A DNA stretch of 51,884 nt. Source: Herbiconiux sp. GTDB taxonomy: Bacteria > Actinomycetota > Actinomycetes > Actinomycetales > Microbacteriaceae. Numbering within the stretch: the stretch's first letter is position 1; every line of letters begins with the position of its first letter. Both the position numbers and the translations under genes were made by a program. Below are positions 7,606 through 17,230 of the stretch, one piece after another. The notes beneath the pieces were generated by a model, which was not told the DNA's origin, did no database searches, and saw nothing but the letters and a program-made list of their open reading frames with translations. Where the stretch lies: assembly GCF_023264895.1 (NCBI RefSeq), contig NZ_JAHFUY010000001.1, positions 1 through 51,884 of the forward strand, written 5' to 3'.

Positions 7606-9579
7606 ATGTCTGACACGGATCGCGCGGCGGCGCGCACGGTCGACGTCACCGTGCGCGCCCCGGGTTCGCCTCGCCCGCTGCTTGCCGGGGTGTCGCTCGA
7701 GCTGGCACCGGGTGAGCGGATGCTGGTGCTCGGCCCCTCGGGATCCGGCAAGTCGAGCCTCGTCAACGTGCTCACCGGGGTCATCCCCTTCTCGCAGAAC
7801 CTGTCGGTCGAGGGCGCGGTGCTGCTCGGCGGGGCCGACGTGAGCGAGCTGCCCGTGGTGGAGCGGGCGCGACGGGTGGGCGCGGTCGCTCAGGATCCGG
7901 CGGCCGCGGTGTGCCTCGCCCGGGTGGACGACGAGATGGCGCTGCCGCTGGAGAACCACGGGGTGGACCCGTCGGCGATCTCGGGGCGGATCGATGACGC
8001 GCTCGGCCTCGTGGGCGCCGGCGGGCTCCGGGAGCGGGCGACATCGGCGCTCTCGGGTGGGGAGCTGCAGCGGGTGGCGATGGCCGCGGCGCTCGCCGGG
8101 TTGAGTGAGGGCGGTGGGATCGGCCTGGCCGGCCCGACCGGGTCGCCTGCGGACGGTGGGGTCGCCGGCGCCCGAGGGACTGGCGCGCTCGGCGGTGGCG
8201 GTGGCGGTGGGGGCGCGTCGGCGGTGCTGCTGCTCGACGAGCCGACGTCGATGCTCGATCCGGCGGGTGTCCGTGCGGTGCGCGGGGCAGTCGCGCGCGT
8301 GGCGGAGCGCGGCGAGGTGGCCGTGCTGCTCGTCGAGCATCGCCTGGACGAGTTCGCCGGGGAGGCCGGCGCGCGCGGGCTGCCGGAGAAGGCCCTCGTG
8401 CTCGACGGCTCGGGCGGGGTGGTGGCGTGCGGTCCGACCGTGGAGGTGCTGGCGCAGAATGCGCAGCGGCTGCATGATGCGGGCTGCTGGCTGCCGCTCG
8501 AGACCGAGCTGCTCGCGATCACCGGGCGACCAGGGGGCCTCGACTCGGCGGAGGTGGGGGAGTGGCTGCGCGGCTGGCTGCGGATGCGGCCGGTCGCGAC
8601 CGCGGCACGGTCATCGCCGGTAGACGGCCCAGGTGAGGGTGATGTCGAGGCGCCGGACGTGGCGTCGGTCGCGAACCACGATGACCGCGATCCGTTGCTC
8701 TCTGCGCGGTCGCTCGTGGTGGGGCGGCCGGCTCCCGGCGCACGCCGATCACGGGGACGGCGCGCGCCGGTCGATGCGGTGCTCGCGGGTGTGGATCTCG
8801 AGCTGCCTCCCGGCGAGGTCGTGGCGCTGCTGGGCGCCAACGGATCGGGGAAGACGAGCCTGCTGCTCACCCTCGCCGGGCTCCTGCCTGCGGCCGGGGG
8901 AGCGGTCGCGGGGGCGCGGCCGAGCATGGTCTTCCAGAACCCCGAGCTGCAGTTCCTGGGGCACCGGGTGCGCGACGAGATCGGGATCGGCGTCGCCGGC
9001 AGCCGCGACGAGGTGGCTGAGATCGTCGACCGCCAGCTCGCCGTGCACCGGCTCGAGCACGTCGCCGATCGCGACCCCTACCGCCTCTCGGGCGGGGAAA
9101 AGCGGCGGCTGAGTCTCGCCGCCATGCTCGCCCACGCCGACCGCCCTGTGCTGCTCGCCGACGAGCCTGCGTTCGGGCTCGACCGTCGTGACACGGTCGC
9201 CACCGCCGACGTCTTCCGCACCGAGGCTGCCCGCGGGCGGGCCGTGGTGTTCTCCAGCCACGACCTGCGGTTCGTCGCGACCGTCGCCGACCGCGTCATC
9301 GTCCTCGCCGACGGCGGGATCGCGGCCGACGGTCCGACCGTCACGGTGCTCCGGAACGCGGACGTCCTGCGCCGCGCCGGCCTCGAGCTGCCGCCCCTCG
9401 TGGCCTGGCTGCTCGCCGAGACCGCCCCGGCCGACCCCACCACCCCAGCGCGGGATGTGGGCGACGTCGACGCCGTACGCGTGCTCCGCTGGCTCTACGC
9501 GACCGGCGCGCATCCGGAGGCCACCGCACCGCCGCTGCCCACGGCCGCCGGCACGTCGCTCGAGGAGGCGGCACGATGA
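7606..9579 (+). CDS. ykoD: YkoD, duplicated ABC ATPase of thiamine/HMP ECF transporter
   Basis: A 657-residue protein with two ABC domains that drive thiamine/HMP uptake. Domain 1 has Walker A GPSGSGKSS (residues 43-51), signature LSGGELQR (149-156) and Walker B VLLLDEP (207-213). Domain 2 has GANGSGKTS, LSGGEKRR and VLLADEP. The start was set at ATG 7606, preceded by GAAGG; a TTG frame extension overlaps ykoE and is less likely. An unusual glycine-rich insert of about 35-40 residues lies between signature and Walker B of domain 1, encoded by a GGTGGC-type repeat near 8190-8216. The stop overlaps ykoC (ATGA). Confidence 0.92.
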   Translation: MSDTDRAAARTVDVTVRAPGSPRPLLAGVSLELAPGERMLVLGPSGSGKSSLVNVLTGVIPFSQNLSVEGAVLLGGADVSELPVVERARRVGAVAQDPAAAVCLARVDDEMALPLENHGVDPSAISGRIDDALGLVGAGGLRERATSALSGGELQRVAMAAALAGLSEGGGIGLAGPTGSPADGGVAGARGTGALGGGGGGGGASAVLLLDEPTSMLDPAGVRAVRGAVARVAERGEVAVLLVEHRLDEFAGEAGARGLPEKALVLDGSGGVVACGPTVEVLAQNAQRLHDAGCWLPLETELLAITGRPGGLDSAEVGEWLRGWLRMRPVATAARSSPVDGPGEGDVEAPDVASVANHDDRDPLLSARSLVVGRPAPGARRSRGRRAPVDAVLAGVDLELPPGEVVALLGANGSGKTSLLLTLAGLLPAAGGAVAGARPSMVFQNPELQFLGHRVRDEIGIGVAGSRDEVAEIVDRQLAVHRLEHVADRDPYRLSGGEKRRLSLAAMLAHADRPVLLADEPAFGLDRRDTVATADVFRTEAARGRAVVFSSHDLRFVATVADRVIVLADGGIAADGPTVTVLRNADVLRRAGLELPPLVAWLLAETAPADPTTPARDVGDVDAVRVLRWLYATGAHPEATAPPLPTAAGTSLEEAAR

Positions 9580-10403
9580 TCCTGAACCCCGCCCAGGTGC
9601 CCGACTCGCCGCTCGCCCGCCGCAACCCCACCGTGAAGCTCGCGGTGCTGTTCCTCGCCTCGGTGGCGCTGCTGTTCGTGCTCGACCCCGTCACGCCGGC
9701 GGTGATCTACCTCGCCGGGTTCATCGGCGCCGCCGTGGGCGGGCGCATCCCGCTGCGCACCCTGCTGGCCGTGCAGCTGCCCTTCTTCGCCTTCGCGGCG
9801 GGCGTGCTCACCATCAACGTGCTGAGCCGGCCGGGCACCGCGCTGTGGGAGGAGGGCCCGGTGCGCCTCACCGTCGAAGGGCTCGTCGTCGGCGCGGCGC
9901 TGGCCGGACGCACGCTCGCCATCGGCATCCTCTCGGTCGGCTTCCTGCTCACCACCGACAGCCTCGCGCTCATGACGAGCCTGCACCAGAACGCCCGCCT
10001 CGGCGCCCGCCCGAGCTACGCGCTCATGGCCGGCCACCGGCTGCTGCAGCAGCTGCCGGGGGAGTGGGCGGTCATCCGCGCCGCCCAGTCGGTGCGCGCA
10101 CCGCTCCGGCGTGCCGGCACCGTACGCCAGGGCACCGTTCGCCAGGGCACCGTACGCCGAGGGCCCGGGGCGTTCGGCCGGGCGGGCTTCGCCCTGCTCG
10201 TGCAGTCCATCCGCCGGGGCGAGCGGATGGCGCAGTCGCTCGAGTCGCGCGGACTCGGCCTCACGCCCCGCACGGTGTGGCGACCGGTGCACGTGACCTC
10301 CGTCGACCTCGCGTTCGGAGCAGTCGTGCTCGCCGGCCTCGCGACCGTGATCGGGGTCGCCGGCGCGCTCGGGCTGCTCCGGGGCCCGGGAGCTCTGTTC
10401 TGA
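9576..10403 (+). CDS. ykoC: YkoC, transmembrane T component of thiamine/HMP ECF transporter
   Basis: A 275-residue integral membrane protein of the EcfT/CbiQ type. Several hydrophobic helices precede the cytoplasmic coupling segment near RGERMAQSLESRGLG, which matches the Ala-Arg-Gly coupling motif of the family. It links the YkoD ATPases to the YkoE S component. A short tandem repeat (consensus Arg-Gln-Gly-Thr-Val) sits in the coupling loop, near 10125-10160. The stop overlaps the next gene (TGATG). Confidence 0.9.
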   Translation: MILNPAQVPDSPLARRNPTVKLAVLFLASVALLFVLDPVTPAVIYLAGFIGAAVGGRIPLRTLLAVQLPFFAFAAGVLTINVLSRPGTALWEEGPVRLTVEGLVVGAALAGRTLAIGILSVGFLLTTDSLALMTSLHQNARLGARPSYALMAGHRLLQQLPGEWAVIRAAQSVRAPLRRAGTVRQGTVRQGTVRRGPGAFGRAGFALLVQSIRRGERMAQSLESRGLGLTPRTVWRPVHVTSVDLAFGAVVLAGLATVIGVAGALGLLRGPGALF

Positions 10404-11728
10404 TGACGCCGAAGCAGGCCCGACTCGTGGCGCTCGTCAACCCGCCGACGAGCCAGTACGCCGCCAACTGGAGCAACCCGCTGAGCCGCTCCGACTGGCT
10501 GCGCGGCACCTTCTACGCCGACCTCGGCCGGCTGCTCGAGCGGGGCCGGTTCGACATGGTGTTCCTCGCCGACGCGCTCGCCGTGCCCGAGGACGCCGAC
10601 GGCGAGATCGCCACGACCCTCCGCACCGGCGGCAAGGGCGCGATCTACCTCGACCCGATCGTGGGCCTCTCGCACATCGCCGCCGCGACCACCCATCTCG
10701 GGCTCGGGGCGACCGTGTCGACGACGTTCCAGCATCCGTTCACCATCGCCCGCAGCCTGCTCAGCCTCGACCAGCTCTCGGGAGGGCGGGTGGCCTGGAA
10801 CATCGTCACCTCCACGACGGATGCGGAGGCCCGCAACCACGGGCTCCCCGCCATCCCCGACAAGGCCGCCCGCTACGACCGCGCCGACGAGGTGGTGCAG
10901 GCGGTGATCGACCTCTGGGAGGGGTGGGAGCCGGATGCGCTCCGGCTCGACCCGATCGCTGGGGTCTTCGCCGATCCCGTCCGGGTGCGCCGCGCACCAC
11001 GGCGGGGCGGCGACCTGCCCTACGCCCCGGGGCCGCTGGCGATGCCGCGGAGCCCGCAGAACCGCCCCGTGCTCATGCAGGCCGGGGCCTCCCCGCGGGG
11101 ACTCGAATTCGCCGCGCGCTGGGCCGAGGTCGTCTTCGCCACGGGCGGCTCGCCGGAGGCGCACCGGACTCAGCGGGCGGCCTTGAAGGAGCGGTGCCGG
11201 CAGCTCGGGCGGGATCCGGAATCACTCCTCTACCTGCCGGCCATCCAGCCCGTGCTCGGATCCTCGGCGTCGGACGCCCGCCGCAGGCTCGCGTCGCTCG
11301 AGGAGGCGCTGGATCCCGATGCGGTGCTCGTGGCGCTCGGCCGGCTGCTGCACGCCCGGCCGCACGAGCTCGATCCGGATGCCCCCGCCGTGCCCCTGAT
11401 CGAGGCCCACCGGGGCGCGACGGGCAGCGACGGCTTCGAACGGTCGATGCTGCACGCGGCCGAGAGCGAGTCGCTCACCGTGCGGGGGCTCGCCTTCCGC
11501 CAGGCGCTCAGCCAGTTCAATCTGCAGCCCGTCGGCACGCCGGCGGCGGTGGCCGACGAGCTCGAGCACCTCCTCGACAGCGGCGCGGCCGACGGCTTCG
11601 TGGTGATGCCGGCGCTCTACCTCAGCTCGTTCGACGACGTCGTGAACGGTCTCGTGCCCGAGCTGCAGCGGCGCGAGCGGCTCCGCGAGGAGTACGAGCA
11701 CGCGACGCTTCGGGGGAACCTCGCCTGA
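10403..11728 (+). CDS. NtaA/SnaA/DszA-family flavin-dependent monooxygenase
   Basis: A 441-residue luciferase-like FMNH2-dependent monooxygenase of the nitrilotriacetate/pristinamycin/dibenzothiophene-sulfone group. Recognisable features are WSNPLSRSDWLRGTFYADLGRLLERGRFDMVFLAD at the N terminus (quoted in part), the GRVAWNIVTST segment and VLMQAGASPRGLEFAARWAEVVF. The start is the ATG in a TGATG overlap with ykoC, so it belongs to the thiamine-regulated operon. It needs reduced flavin from a separate reductase, not seen here. The substrate may be a damaged or bulky thiamine-related compound, by context only. Confidence 0.85.
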   Translation: MTPKQARLVALVNPPTSQYAANWSNPLSRSDWLRGTFYADLGRLLERGRFDMVFLADALAVPEDADGEIATTLRTGGKGAIYLDPIVGLSHIAAATTHLGLGATVSTTFQHPFTIARSLLSLDQLSGGRVAWNIVTSTTDAEARNHGLPAIPDKAARYDRADEVVQAVIDLWEGWEPDALRLDPIAGVFADPVRVRRAPRRGGDLPYAPGPLAMPRSPQNRPVLMQAGASPRGLEFAARWAEVVFATGGSPEAHRTQRAALKERCRQLGRDPESLLYLPAIQPVLGSSASDARRRLASLEEALDPDAVLVALGRLLHARPHELDPDAPAVPLIEAHRGATGSDGFERSMLHAAESESLTVRGLAFRQALSQFNLQPVGTPAAVADELEHLLDSGAADGFVVMPALYLSSFDDVVNGLVPELQRRERLREEYEHATLRGNLA

Positions 11729-11739
11729 GGGTCTCCGCG

Positions 11740-11762
11740 GGCCGGGCGGTGCCCGATCGGCC
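11740..11762. terminator. Possible bidirectional hairpin between convergent genes
   Basis: GGCCGGGCGGTGCCCGATCGGCC can fold into nested stems (GGGC/GCCC inside GGCC/GGCC). It lies in the 36-bp gap between two convergent genes. No T tract follows, so termination is only suggested. Confidence 0.35.
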
Positions 11763-11764
11763 GC

Positions 11765-12772
11765 CTACGCCGCCACGCGCGCGTGCGCGTCGGCCAGCAG
11801 CTCCACCGACCGCAGCCGAGCGGCCGTCTCGAGAGACGCGTGCGCCACGATGACCTCGTCGACGTCAGCCGCGCGCGCGAAGTCCTCGATGTAGTCCGAG
11901 ACATCCGCACCGGTGCCGAGACCGGTGTAGGTGGCCATGCTCTGCACCTGCGCACCGGCCGGGGTGGTCAGCAGGTAGTCGAGCTCGTCGTCGCCGAACT
12001 GGCGGTCGAGGGGGATGCGGCCGCTCTGGCGCAGCAGCATCACGAGCCGTGCGCGCTTGACCCGGGCGAGCTGCGCCGCCGCATCGTCACGGTCGTCGGT
12101 GACGATCGCGTTCACGCCGGCGATGACGTGGGGCCGCTCGAGCTGCTCCGAGGGCGTGAACTCCCGGCGATAGATCGCCACCGCCTGGTGCAGGGCATCC
12201 GGGGCGAAGTGCGACGCGAACGCGTAGGGCAGCCCGAGGGCGGCGGCCAGCCGGGCACCGAACAGCGACGATCCCAGGATGTAGAGCGGCACCCGCGTGC
12301 CGGCACCGGGCGTGGCGTTGACCCCGGGCACACGCGACTGCCCGGCGAGGAAGGCCTGCAGCTCGAGCACGTCGTCGGGGAAGTGCTCCGACGACGCCGG
12401 GTCGCGGCGGAGCGCCCGGAAGGTCGCCTGGTCGCTGCCGGGCGCCCGCCCCAGCCCCAGGTCGATGCGGCCGGGGTGCAGGGACTCGAGGGTGCCGAAC
12501 TGCTCCGCGATCGTCAGCGGCGCGTGGTTGGGCAGCATCACACCGCCGGCGCCGAGCCGGATCGTGGAGGTCTGGGAGGCCACATGAGCGATCAGCACCG
12601 CCGTGGCGCTCGACGCGATGGTCGCCATGTTGTGGTGCTCCGCGTACCAGACGCGCCGGTAGCCGCTGGCCTCGGCCTGCTGGGCGAGGGCGACGGAGGC
12701 CGCGAAGCTGTCGCGCACGGTCTCCCCGGGAGCGATGGGGGCGAGGTCGAGGATCGAGAGAGGAACAGTCAC
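11765..12772 (-). CDS. LLM class flavin-dependent oxidoreductase (MsnO8-like)
   Basis: A 335-residue luciferase-like protein of the MsnO8 group. Typical segments are [45 protein letters not shown] and [14 protein letters not shown]. The GTG at 12770-12772 (protein [10 protein letters not shown]) was chosen because family members begin at this point; an in-frame ATG farther upstream would add 38 residues without similarity. Function is an uncharacterised flavin- or F420-linked oxidoreductase. It is divergent from fbiC, with about 137 bp between starts. Confidence 0.85.
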   Translation of the reverse strand: MTVPLSILDLAPIAPGETVRDSFAASVALAQQAEASGYRRVWYAEHHNMATIASSATAVLIAHVASQTSTIRLGAGGVMLPNHAPLTIAEQFGTLESLHPGRIDLGLGRAPGSDQATFRALRRDPASSEHFPDDVLELQAFLAGQSRVPGVNATPGAGTRVPLYILGSSLFGARLAAALGLPYAFASHFAPDALHQAVAIYRREFTPSEQLERPHVIAGVNAIVTDDRDDAAAQLARVKRARLVMLLRQSGRIPLDRQFGDDELDYLLTTPAGAQVQSMATYTGLGTGADVSDYIEDFARAADVDEVIVAHASLETAARLRSVELLADAHARVAA

Positions 12773-12818
12773 ACGAGGTGCAACGCCGGAGCGCGGCTCG
12801 TGCTTCCCGATCGCGAGG

Positions 12819-12878
12819 TAGAATGGGATCACTTCAGATCGGGCCTGGATTTGGGCTCGCGACGTTCGTCGAAACGTC
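12819..12878 (+). promoter_or_regulatory. Candidate promoter and operator-like palindrome upstream of fbiC
   Basis: TAGAAT at 12819-12824 resembles a -10 box. Downstream, GACGTT-N6-AACGTC at 12861-12878 is a perfect 6+6 inverted repeat in the leader region between the divergent starts. No clear -35 is visible. Either a repressor site or a leader hairpin is possible. Confidence 0.35.
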
Positions 12879-12909
12879 TGCACCATCCACCGAGCCTGAA
12901 AGCCGCACC

Positions 12910-15378
12910 GTGACCTCCTCCGAGTTCTCCCGTTCTTTCACCGACCTCGTTCCGCATCCCTCCGCGCTCTCCGCGCGCGGGGCTCTCGACCGCATCGAGG
13001 GTGGTGAGCCGATCGCCCTGCCCACCGCCACTGCTCTGCTGGGCGCCCGTGGCGACGACCTCGACCGGCTGCTCGCCCGGGCCTCCGCCATCCGCGACGA
13101 CGGTCTCCGGCGGGCCGGCCGCCCCGGGGTCATCACCTACTCCAAGAAGGTGTTCCTGCCGATCACCCGGCTGTGCCAGGATCGCTGCCACTACTGCATC
13201 TTCGTGGACACCCCCGGCGGGCTCGCGAAGCACGGCATCACCACCTTCATGGAGCCCGACGAGATCATCTCGATCGCCCAGGTGGGCGCCGGAATGGGCT
13301 GCAAGGAGGCTCTCTTCACCCTCGGCGACCGCCCCGAGAAGCGCTGGCCCGCCGCCCGCAGCTGGCTCGCCGAGCACGGCTACGGCTCCACGCTGGAGTA
13401 CGTGGGCGCGATGGCGCAGCGCGTGCTCGACGAGACCGGCCTCATCCCGCACCTCAACCCGGGCGTGATGTCGTGGAACGAGATGCAGCGGCTGCGCCCG
13501 TGGGCGGGCTCGATGGGGATGATGCTCGAGACCACCGCCACCCGGCTGTGGTCGGAGCCGGGAGGCGCCCACTTCGGCTCGCCCGACAAGGATCCGGCGC
13601 TGCGGCTGCGGGTGATCGAGGATGCCGGGCGCTCCCGCATCCCGTTCACCTCCGGAGTGCTGCTCGGCATCGGCGAGAACCACGCCGAGCGCGCCGAGGC
13701 GCTGTTCGCGCTGCGCGACCTGCACGGCCGGTTCGGGCACCTGCAGGAGACCATCGTGCAGAACTTCCGCTCCAAGCCCCGAACGGCCATGCAGAACGAC
13801 CCCGACCTCGGGCTCGACGAGTACATCGCGGCCGTCGCCACGGCCCGCATCGTCATGGGTCCGGATGCCACGGTGCAGGCGCCGCCGAACCTCACCGACC
13901 TCCCGGAGCTGGGGCTGCTGCTGCGGGCCGGCATCAACGACTGGGGCGGCATCAGCCCGCTCACCGCCGACCACGTCAACCCCGAGCGGCCCTGGCCCGA
14001 CATCGACCTGCTCGCCGAGCTCACCAGCCGTGGTGGCTTCGCCCTGAAGGAGCGGCTCACCGCCTACCCCGAGTACCTCGCCGACGCCGACCGCTGGCTC
14101 GACCCGAACATCACCCCGGCGCTGCAGGCGCTCATGGATCCGGAGACGCTGCTCGCCGACGAGTCGGCACGGGTGGCGCCGCGCCGCACGGCGGACGTGC
14201 CCGCCGACGAGTCGGCTGCCGACGTGCCCGCCGGAGCCGGTCGTGCCCACCGAGCCGCCCACGTCGACGACGGCCTCCGAGCCGCTCTGCTCTCCGCGGC
14301 GCGGGGATCCGGAGACGCGATCACCGACGACCAGGCCGTCCTCCTGCTGGGTGCTCGCGGCGGAGCCCTCGACGAACTCGCCGGCATCGCGGATGCGGCG
14401 CGCGAGGCGAGCGGCGACCGGGCCGTCACGTACGTGGTCAACCGCAACGTCGACACGAGCCTGCTGACGCTGGGCGGCGAGCACGACGCCGATGACCCCG
14501 GGGCGCCCACCCCCGCGCTCACCCTCGACATGGTGCAGCAGCTCGCCGCCGAGGCCGCCCAGCTCGGCGCGAGCGAGCTCTGCCTGCAGGGCCGACCCGC
14601 GGCGCACCTGCCCGGCACCGTCTACCTCGACGTCGTGCGCGCCATCCGCGAGGCCGCACCCGAGCTCAGCATCCACGGCTTCCGCCCCACCGAGCTGCAG
14701 GACGGGGCGCGCCGCACCGGTCGCAGCCTGCCGCAGTTCCTCAGCGAGCTCCGCGAGGCCGGCCTCAGCAGCGTGCCCGGCACGGCCGCCGTGGTGCTCG
14801 ACGACGGCGTGCGCGCTGCCTTCAGTCAGGGGCAGCTGCCCCCGGCCGCCGAGTGGATCGCGACCGTCGAGGCCGCGCACCGTGCCGGCCTCGGTTCCAC
14901 CTCGACCCTCGTCTTCGGCCACGTCGAGACCCCCGCCCAGATCGTGGCGCACCTGCGGGCCCTCGCCGCCCTGCAGGAGCGCACGGGCGGCTTCACCGAG
15001 TTCATCCCGATGCCGTTCGTGCCGGGCGACGCGCCGCGAGCGCTGGCCGCCCTGGCGGGCCGTGGGCCCTCGCCCGAGGCCTCACGCGCCGTCATCGCGG
15101 TCTCCCGCCTGCTGCTGGCCGGCCGCATCGACCACGTGCAGGCCGCCTGGACCAAGCTCGGCCTCGGCACCACCGGCCAGGTGCTGCGTGGCGGCGCCGA
15201 CGACATCGGCGGGGTGCTCCTCGACGGCGCGCTCTGGCCCGAGGCGGGGCCCGAGGCGCGCCTCACCCTCACCGATGCCGACGTCGAGTCGCTGGCCCGC
15301 GCATCCGGTCGCCCCGCCCTCCGCCGCGACACCGCCTACCGGCCCATCGCGGAGGCACTCGTCGTGAGCGGGCGTTGA
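12910..15378 (+). CDS. fbiC: FbiC-like FO synthase (CofG-CofH fusion) with degenerate CofH half
   Basis: An 822-residue fusion like mycobacterial FbiC, which makes the F420 chromophore FO from tyrosine and a ribitylaminouracil with two radical-SAM centres. The N-terminal CofG half is intact: cysteines 89, 93 and 96 in LCQDRCHYC, then [28 protein letters not shown] and NPERPWP. The linker near residues 415-450 is Ala/Asp-rich. The C-terminal CofH half keeps the barrel ([41 protein letters not shown]), but the cluster-binding cysteine segment after VNRN is replaced by [15 protein letters not shown] with no cysteine. The frame is clean across this. The GTG start was chosen by alignment to the family; upstream codons are open but unrelated. 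Confidence 0.85.
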   Translation: MTSSEFSRSFTDLVPHPSALSARGALDRIEGGEPIALPTATALLGARGDDLDRLLARASAIRDDGLRRAGRPGVITYSKKVFLPITRLCQDRCHYCIFVDTPGGLAKHGITTFMEPDEIISIAQVGAGMGCKEALFTLGDRPEKRWPAARSWLAEHGYGSTLEYVGAMAQRVLDETGLIPHLNPGVMSWNEMQRLRPWAGSMGMMLETTATRLWSEPGGAHFGSPDKDPALRLRVIEDAGRSRIPFTSGVLLGIGENHAERAEALFALRDLHGRFGHLQETIVQNFRSKPRTAMQNDPDLGLDEYIAAVATARIVMGPDATVQAPPNLTDLPELGLLLRAGINDWGGISPLTADHVNPERPWPDIDLLAELTSRGGFALKERLTAYPEYLADADRWLDPNITPALQALMDPETLLADESARVAPRRTADVPADESAADVPAGAGRAHRAAHVDDGLRAALLSAARGSGDAITDDQAVLLLGARGGALDELAGIADAAREASGDRAVTYVVNRNVDTSLLTLGGEHDADDPGAPTPALTLDMVQQLAAEAAQLGASELCLQGRPAAHLPGTVYLDVVRAIREAAPELSIHGFRPTELQDGARRTGRSLPQFLSELREAGLSSVPGTAAVVLDDGVRAAFSQGQLPPAAEWIATVEAAHRAGLGSTSTLVFGHVETPAQIVAHLRALAALQERTGGFTEFIPMPFVPGDAPRALAALAGRGPSPEASRAVIAVSRLLLAGRIDHVQAAWTKLGLGTTGQVLRGGADDIGGVLLDGALWPEAGPEARLTLTDADVESLARASGRPALRRDTAYRPIAEALVVSGR

Positions 15379-16925
15379 TGACGACGCCGTCGCTGTCGCA
15401 GCAGCCGGCCCACCCGGCTCCGGATGCCTCGCCGCGCGAGGTCGACACCATCGTGGTGGGGGCCGGGATCGCGGGCATCGCCGCCGCCGCCCAGCTGCGG
15501 CGGCGAGGCATCACCGACGTGCTGGTGGTGGAGCGTGCCCACGACGTGGGCGGAACGTGGCGCGACAACGTCTACCCGGGTGTCGCCAGCGACATCCCCG
15601 CGCACCTCTACTCCTATTCGTTCCGGCCGAACCCGGGCTGGAGCCGGCGGTTCGCGCCCGGGGCCGAGATTCAGGAGTACCTGCGGGGCGTGGTGCGCGA
15701 CGAGGGTCTGGCCCCGCAGCTGCTGCTCGGGACCGACTTCACCGACATTTCCTGGGACGACGACCGGCGGCGCTGGCGGCTGGCGACCAGCCGGGGCGAG
15801 CTCGTCTGCCGTGTACTGATCCTCGCGGCGGGCCGGCTCTCCGAGCCCGTGCTCCCGCAGCTGCCCGGCCGGGAGTCGTTCACCGGCGCCGTGATGCACA
15901 GCAGCGCCTGGGTGCCGGGGCTGGATCTCGCGGGCGCGCGGGTCGGCGTCGTCGGCACCGGGGCATCCGCTGTTCAGCTGGTGCCGCACCTGGCGGGGGT
16001 GGCCGCCGGGGTGACCGTGTTCCAGCGCACGGCGCCGTGGGTGGTGCCGCGGGCGGATGCGCCGGTCCCGGCGGCCGTCCGGGCGACGTTCGCGCGCGAT
16101 CCGGGGGCCATGCACGCGCAGCGGGAGTCGCTCTTCCGCGAGTTCGAGGCCGGGCACGCCGCGCGGGTCGCCGAGGGGCCCGAGCGGGAGGCGCTGCGGC
16201 AGGTGGCGCTCGGTCACCTCGCGGCCCAGGTGCCCGACGCGTCGCTCCGCGCCCGCCTCACCCCCGACTACGAGATCGGCTGCAAGCGCATCCTGCTCTC
16301 CGACGACTGGTACCCCGCCATCGCGTCGGGGGCGGTCACGTTGGAGCCCTCGGCCATCGTGGCGCTCGAGGGCAACCACGCCGTGGCCGCCTCGGGTGCC
16401 CGGCACGAGGTCGACGCCCTCGTGTTCGCCACCGGTTTCGCCGCGACCCGCCCGCCGTTCGCCCAGCACGTGCGGGGGCGCGGCGGCCGGCTGCTCGCCG
16501 AGCACTGGGCCGAGGGGATGACGGCGTACGCGTCGATCCTGATGGCCGGCTTCCCGAACCTGATGGTGCTCGACGGGCCGAATGCGGCGCTCGGCCACAA
16601 CTCGGCGTTCGCCATGATCGAGGCCCAGGCGGAGCTCGCCGGATCCCTGGCCACGCGGATGCGCACCGAGGGCGCCGAGGTGATCGAAGCCTCGCCCGCG
16701 GCCGAGCAGGCCTGGACCGACCAGCTCGACGCCGCCAGCCGCGGAACCGTCTGGCTGAGCGGCTGCCGCTCCTGGTACGTCGACGACCGCAGCAGCCGCC
16801 TCACCCTGCTCTGGCCCGGCACCGCCACCACCTTCCGCGCCGCCCTCAGGGCAGTCGCCGAGCAGCCCTTGCCCCTCCCCGACGCTGACGTCGCCACGAA
16901 CGAGCTGATGTCACTGCTCGGCTGA
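15378..16925 (+). CDS. Flavin-containing/Baeyer-Villiger-type monooxygenase
   Basis: A 515-residue FAD- and NADPH-dependent oxygenase. FAD-binding GAGIAG is at residues 28-33, the BVMO/FMO fingerprint FTGAVMHSSAW (F-x-G-x3-H-x3-W) at 168-178, and the NADP-binding GTGASA at 193-198. The GGTWRDNVYPGVASDIP segment is typical of Baeyer-Villiger enzymes. It starts in a TGATG overlap with fbiC, so the two are co-translated. It could insert oxygen beside a ketone; the substrate is unknown. No link to F420 chemistry is known for this family, so the coupling may be incidental. Confidence 0.88.
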   Translation: MTTPSLSQQPAHPAPDASPREVDTIVVGAGIAGIAAAAQLRRRGITDVLVVERAHDVGGTWRDNVYPGVASDIPAHLYSYSFRPNPGWSRRFAPGAEIQEYLRGVVRDEGLAPQLLLGTDFTDISWDDDRRRWRLATSRGELVCRVLILAAGRLSEPVLPQLPGRESFTGAVMHSSAWVPGLDLAGARVGVVGTGASAVQLVPHLAGVAAGVTVFQRTAPWVVPRADAPVPAAVRATFARDPGAMHAQRESLFREFEAGHAARVAEGPEREALRQVALGHLAAQVPDASLRARLTPDYEIGCKRILLSDDWYPAIASGAVTLEPSAIVALEGNHAVAASGARHEVDALVFATGFAATRPPFAQHVRGRGGRLLAEHWAEGMTAYASILMAGFPNLMVLDGPNAALGHNSAFAMIEAQAELAGSLATRMRTEGAEVIEASPAAEQAWTDQLDAASRGTVWLSGCRSWYVDDRSSRLTLLWPGTATTFRAALRAVAEQPLPLPDADVATNELMSLLG

Positions 16926-17053
16926 CGACGTCCCGAACCGAACGGCCGCAGATTCCGGTGGTTCCCGTGACGATTCCCACGCGGGCGGCTGCGGCGTAAA
17001 GTGAAACTCCAGCGCGCGTACGACTCACAATGACCAGGAATGGAGGTAGTGCG

Positions 17054-17230
17054 ATGCCGACCAGGAAGCCGATCAGCCCGAAGCGACTGCGCGAGAGTGT
17101 GGTGAAGTCGACGATGAAGACCATGAGCATCGAAGGACGGCTGCCTCCGCACGAGCCGAGACCGAGCACCGCGAGCAAAGACTCTTTGGTGGCGAACTTC
17201 AAGTCCACGTCGCGTCAGATGATTGGCTGA
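17054..17230 (+). CDS. Short antitoxin of a Fic module (VbhA-like)
   Basis: A 58-residue basic protein just before fic. It contains TMSIEG (residues 23-28), fitting the Fic inhibitory motif [S/T]-x3-E-[G/N], whose glutamate blocks ATP in the Fic active site. Start chosen at ATG 17054 because GGAGG lies 7 bases upstream. Its stop overlaps the TTG start of fic by 8 bp, as in class I Fic modules where the inhibitor is a separate protein. The family is inferred from motif and position. Confidence 0.7.
   Translation: MPTRKPISPKRLRESVVKSTMKTMSIEGRLPPHEPRPSTASKDSLVANFKSTSRQMIG

Noticed and set aside
8188..8216. GGTGGC repeat considered as a CRISPR or regulatory repeat
   Set aside because: It is in frame inside ykoD, encodes glycines and has no spacers.
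12829..14952. Very long antisense open frame across fbiC
   Set aside because: Mirror of fbiC codon use, no ribosome site and no recognisable domain.
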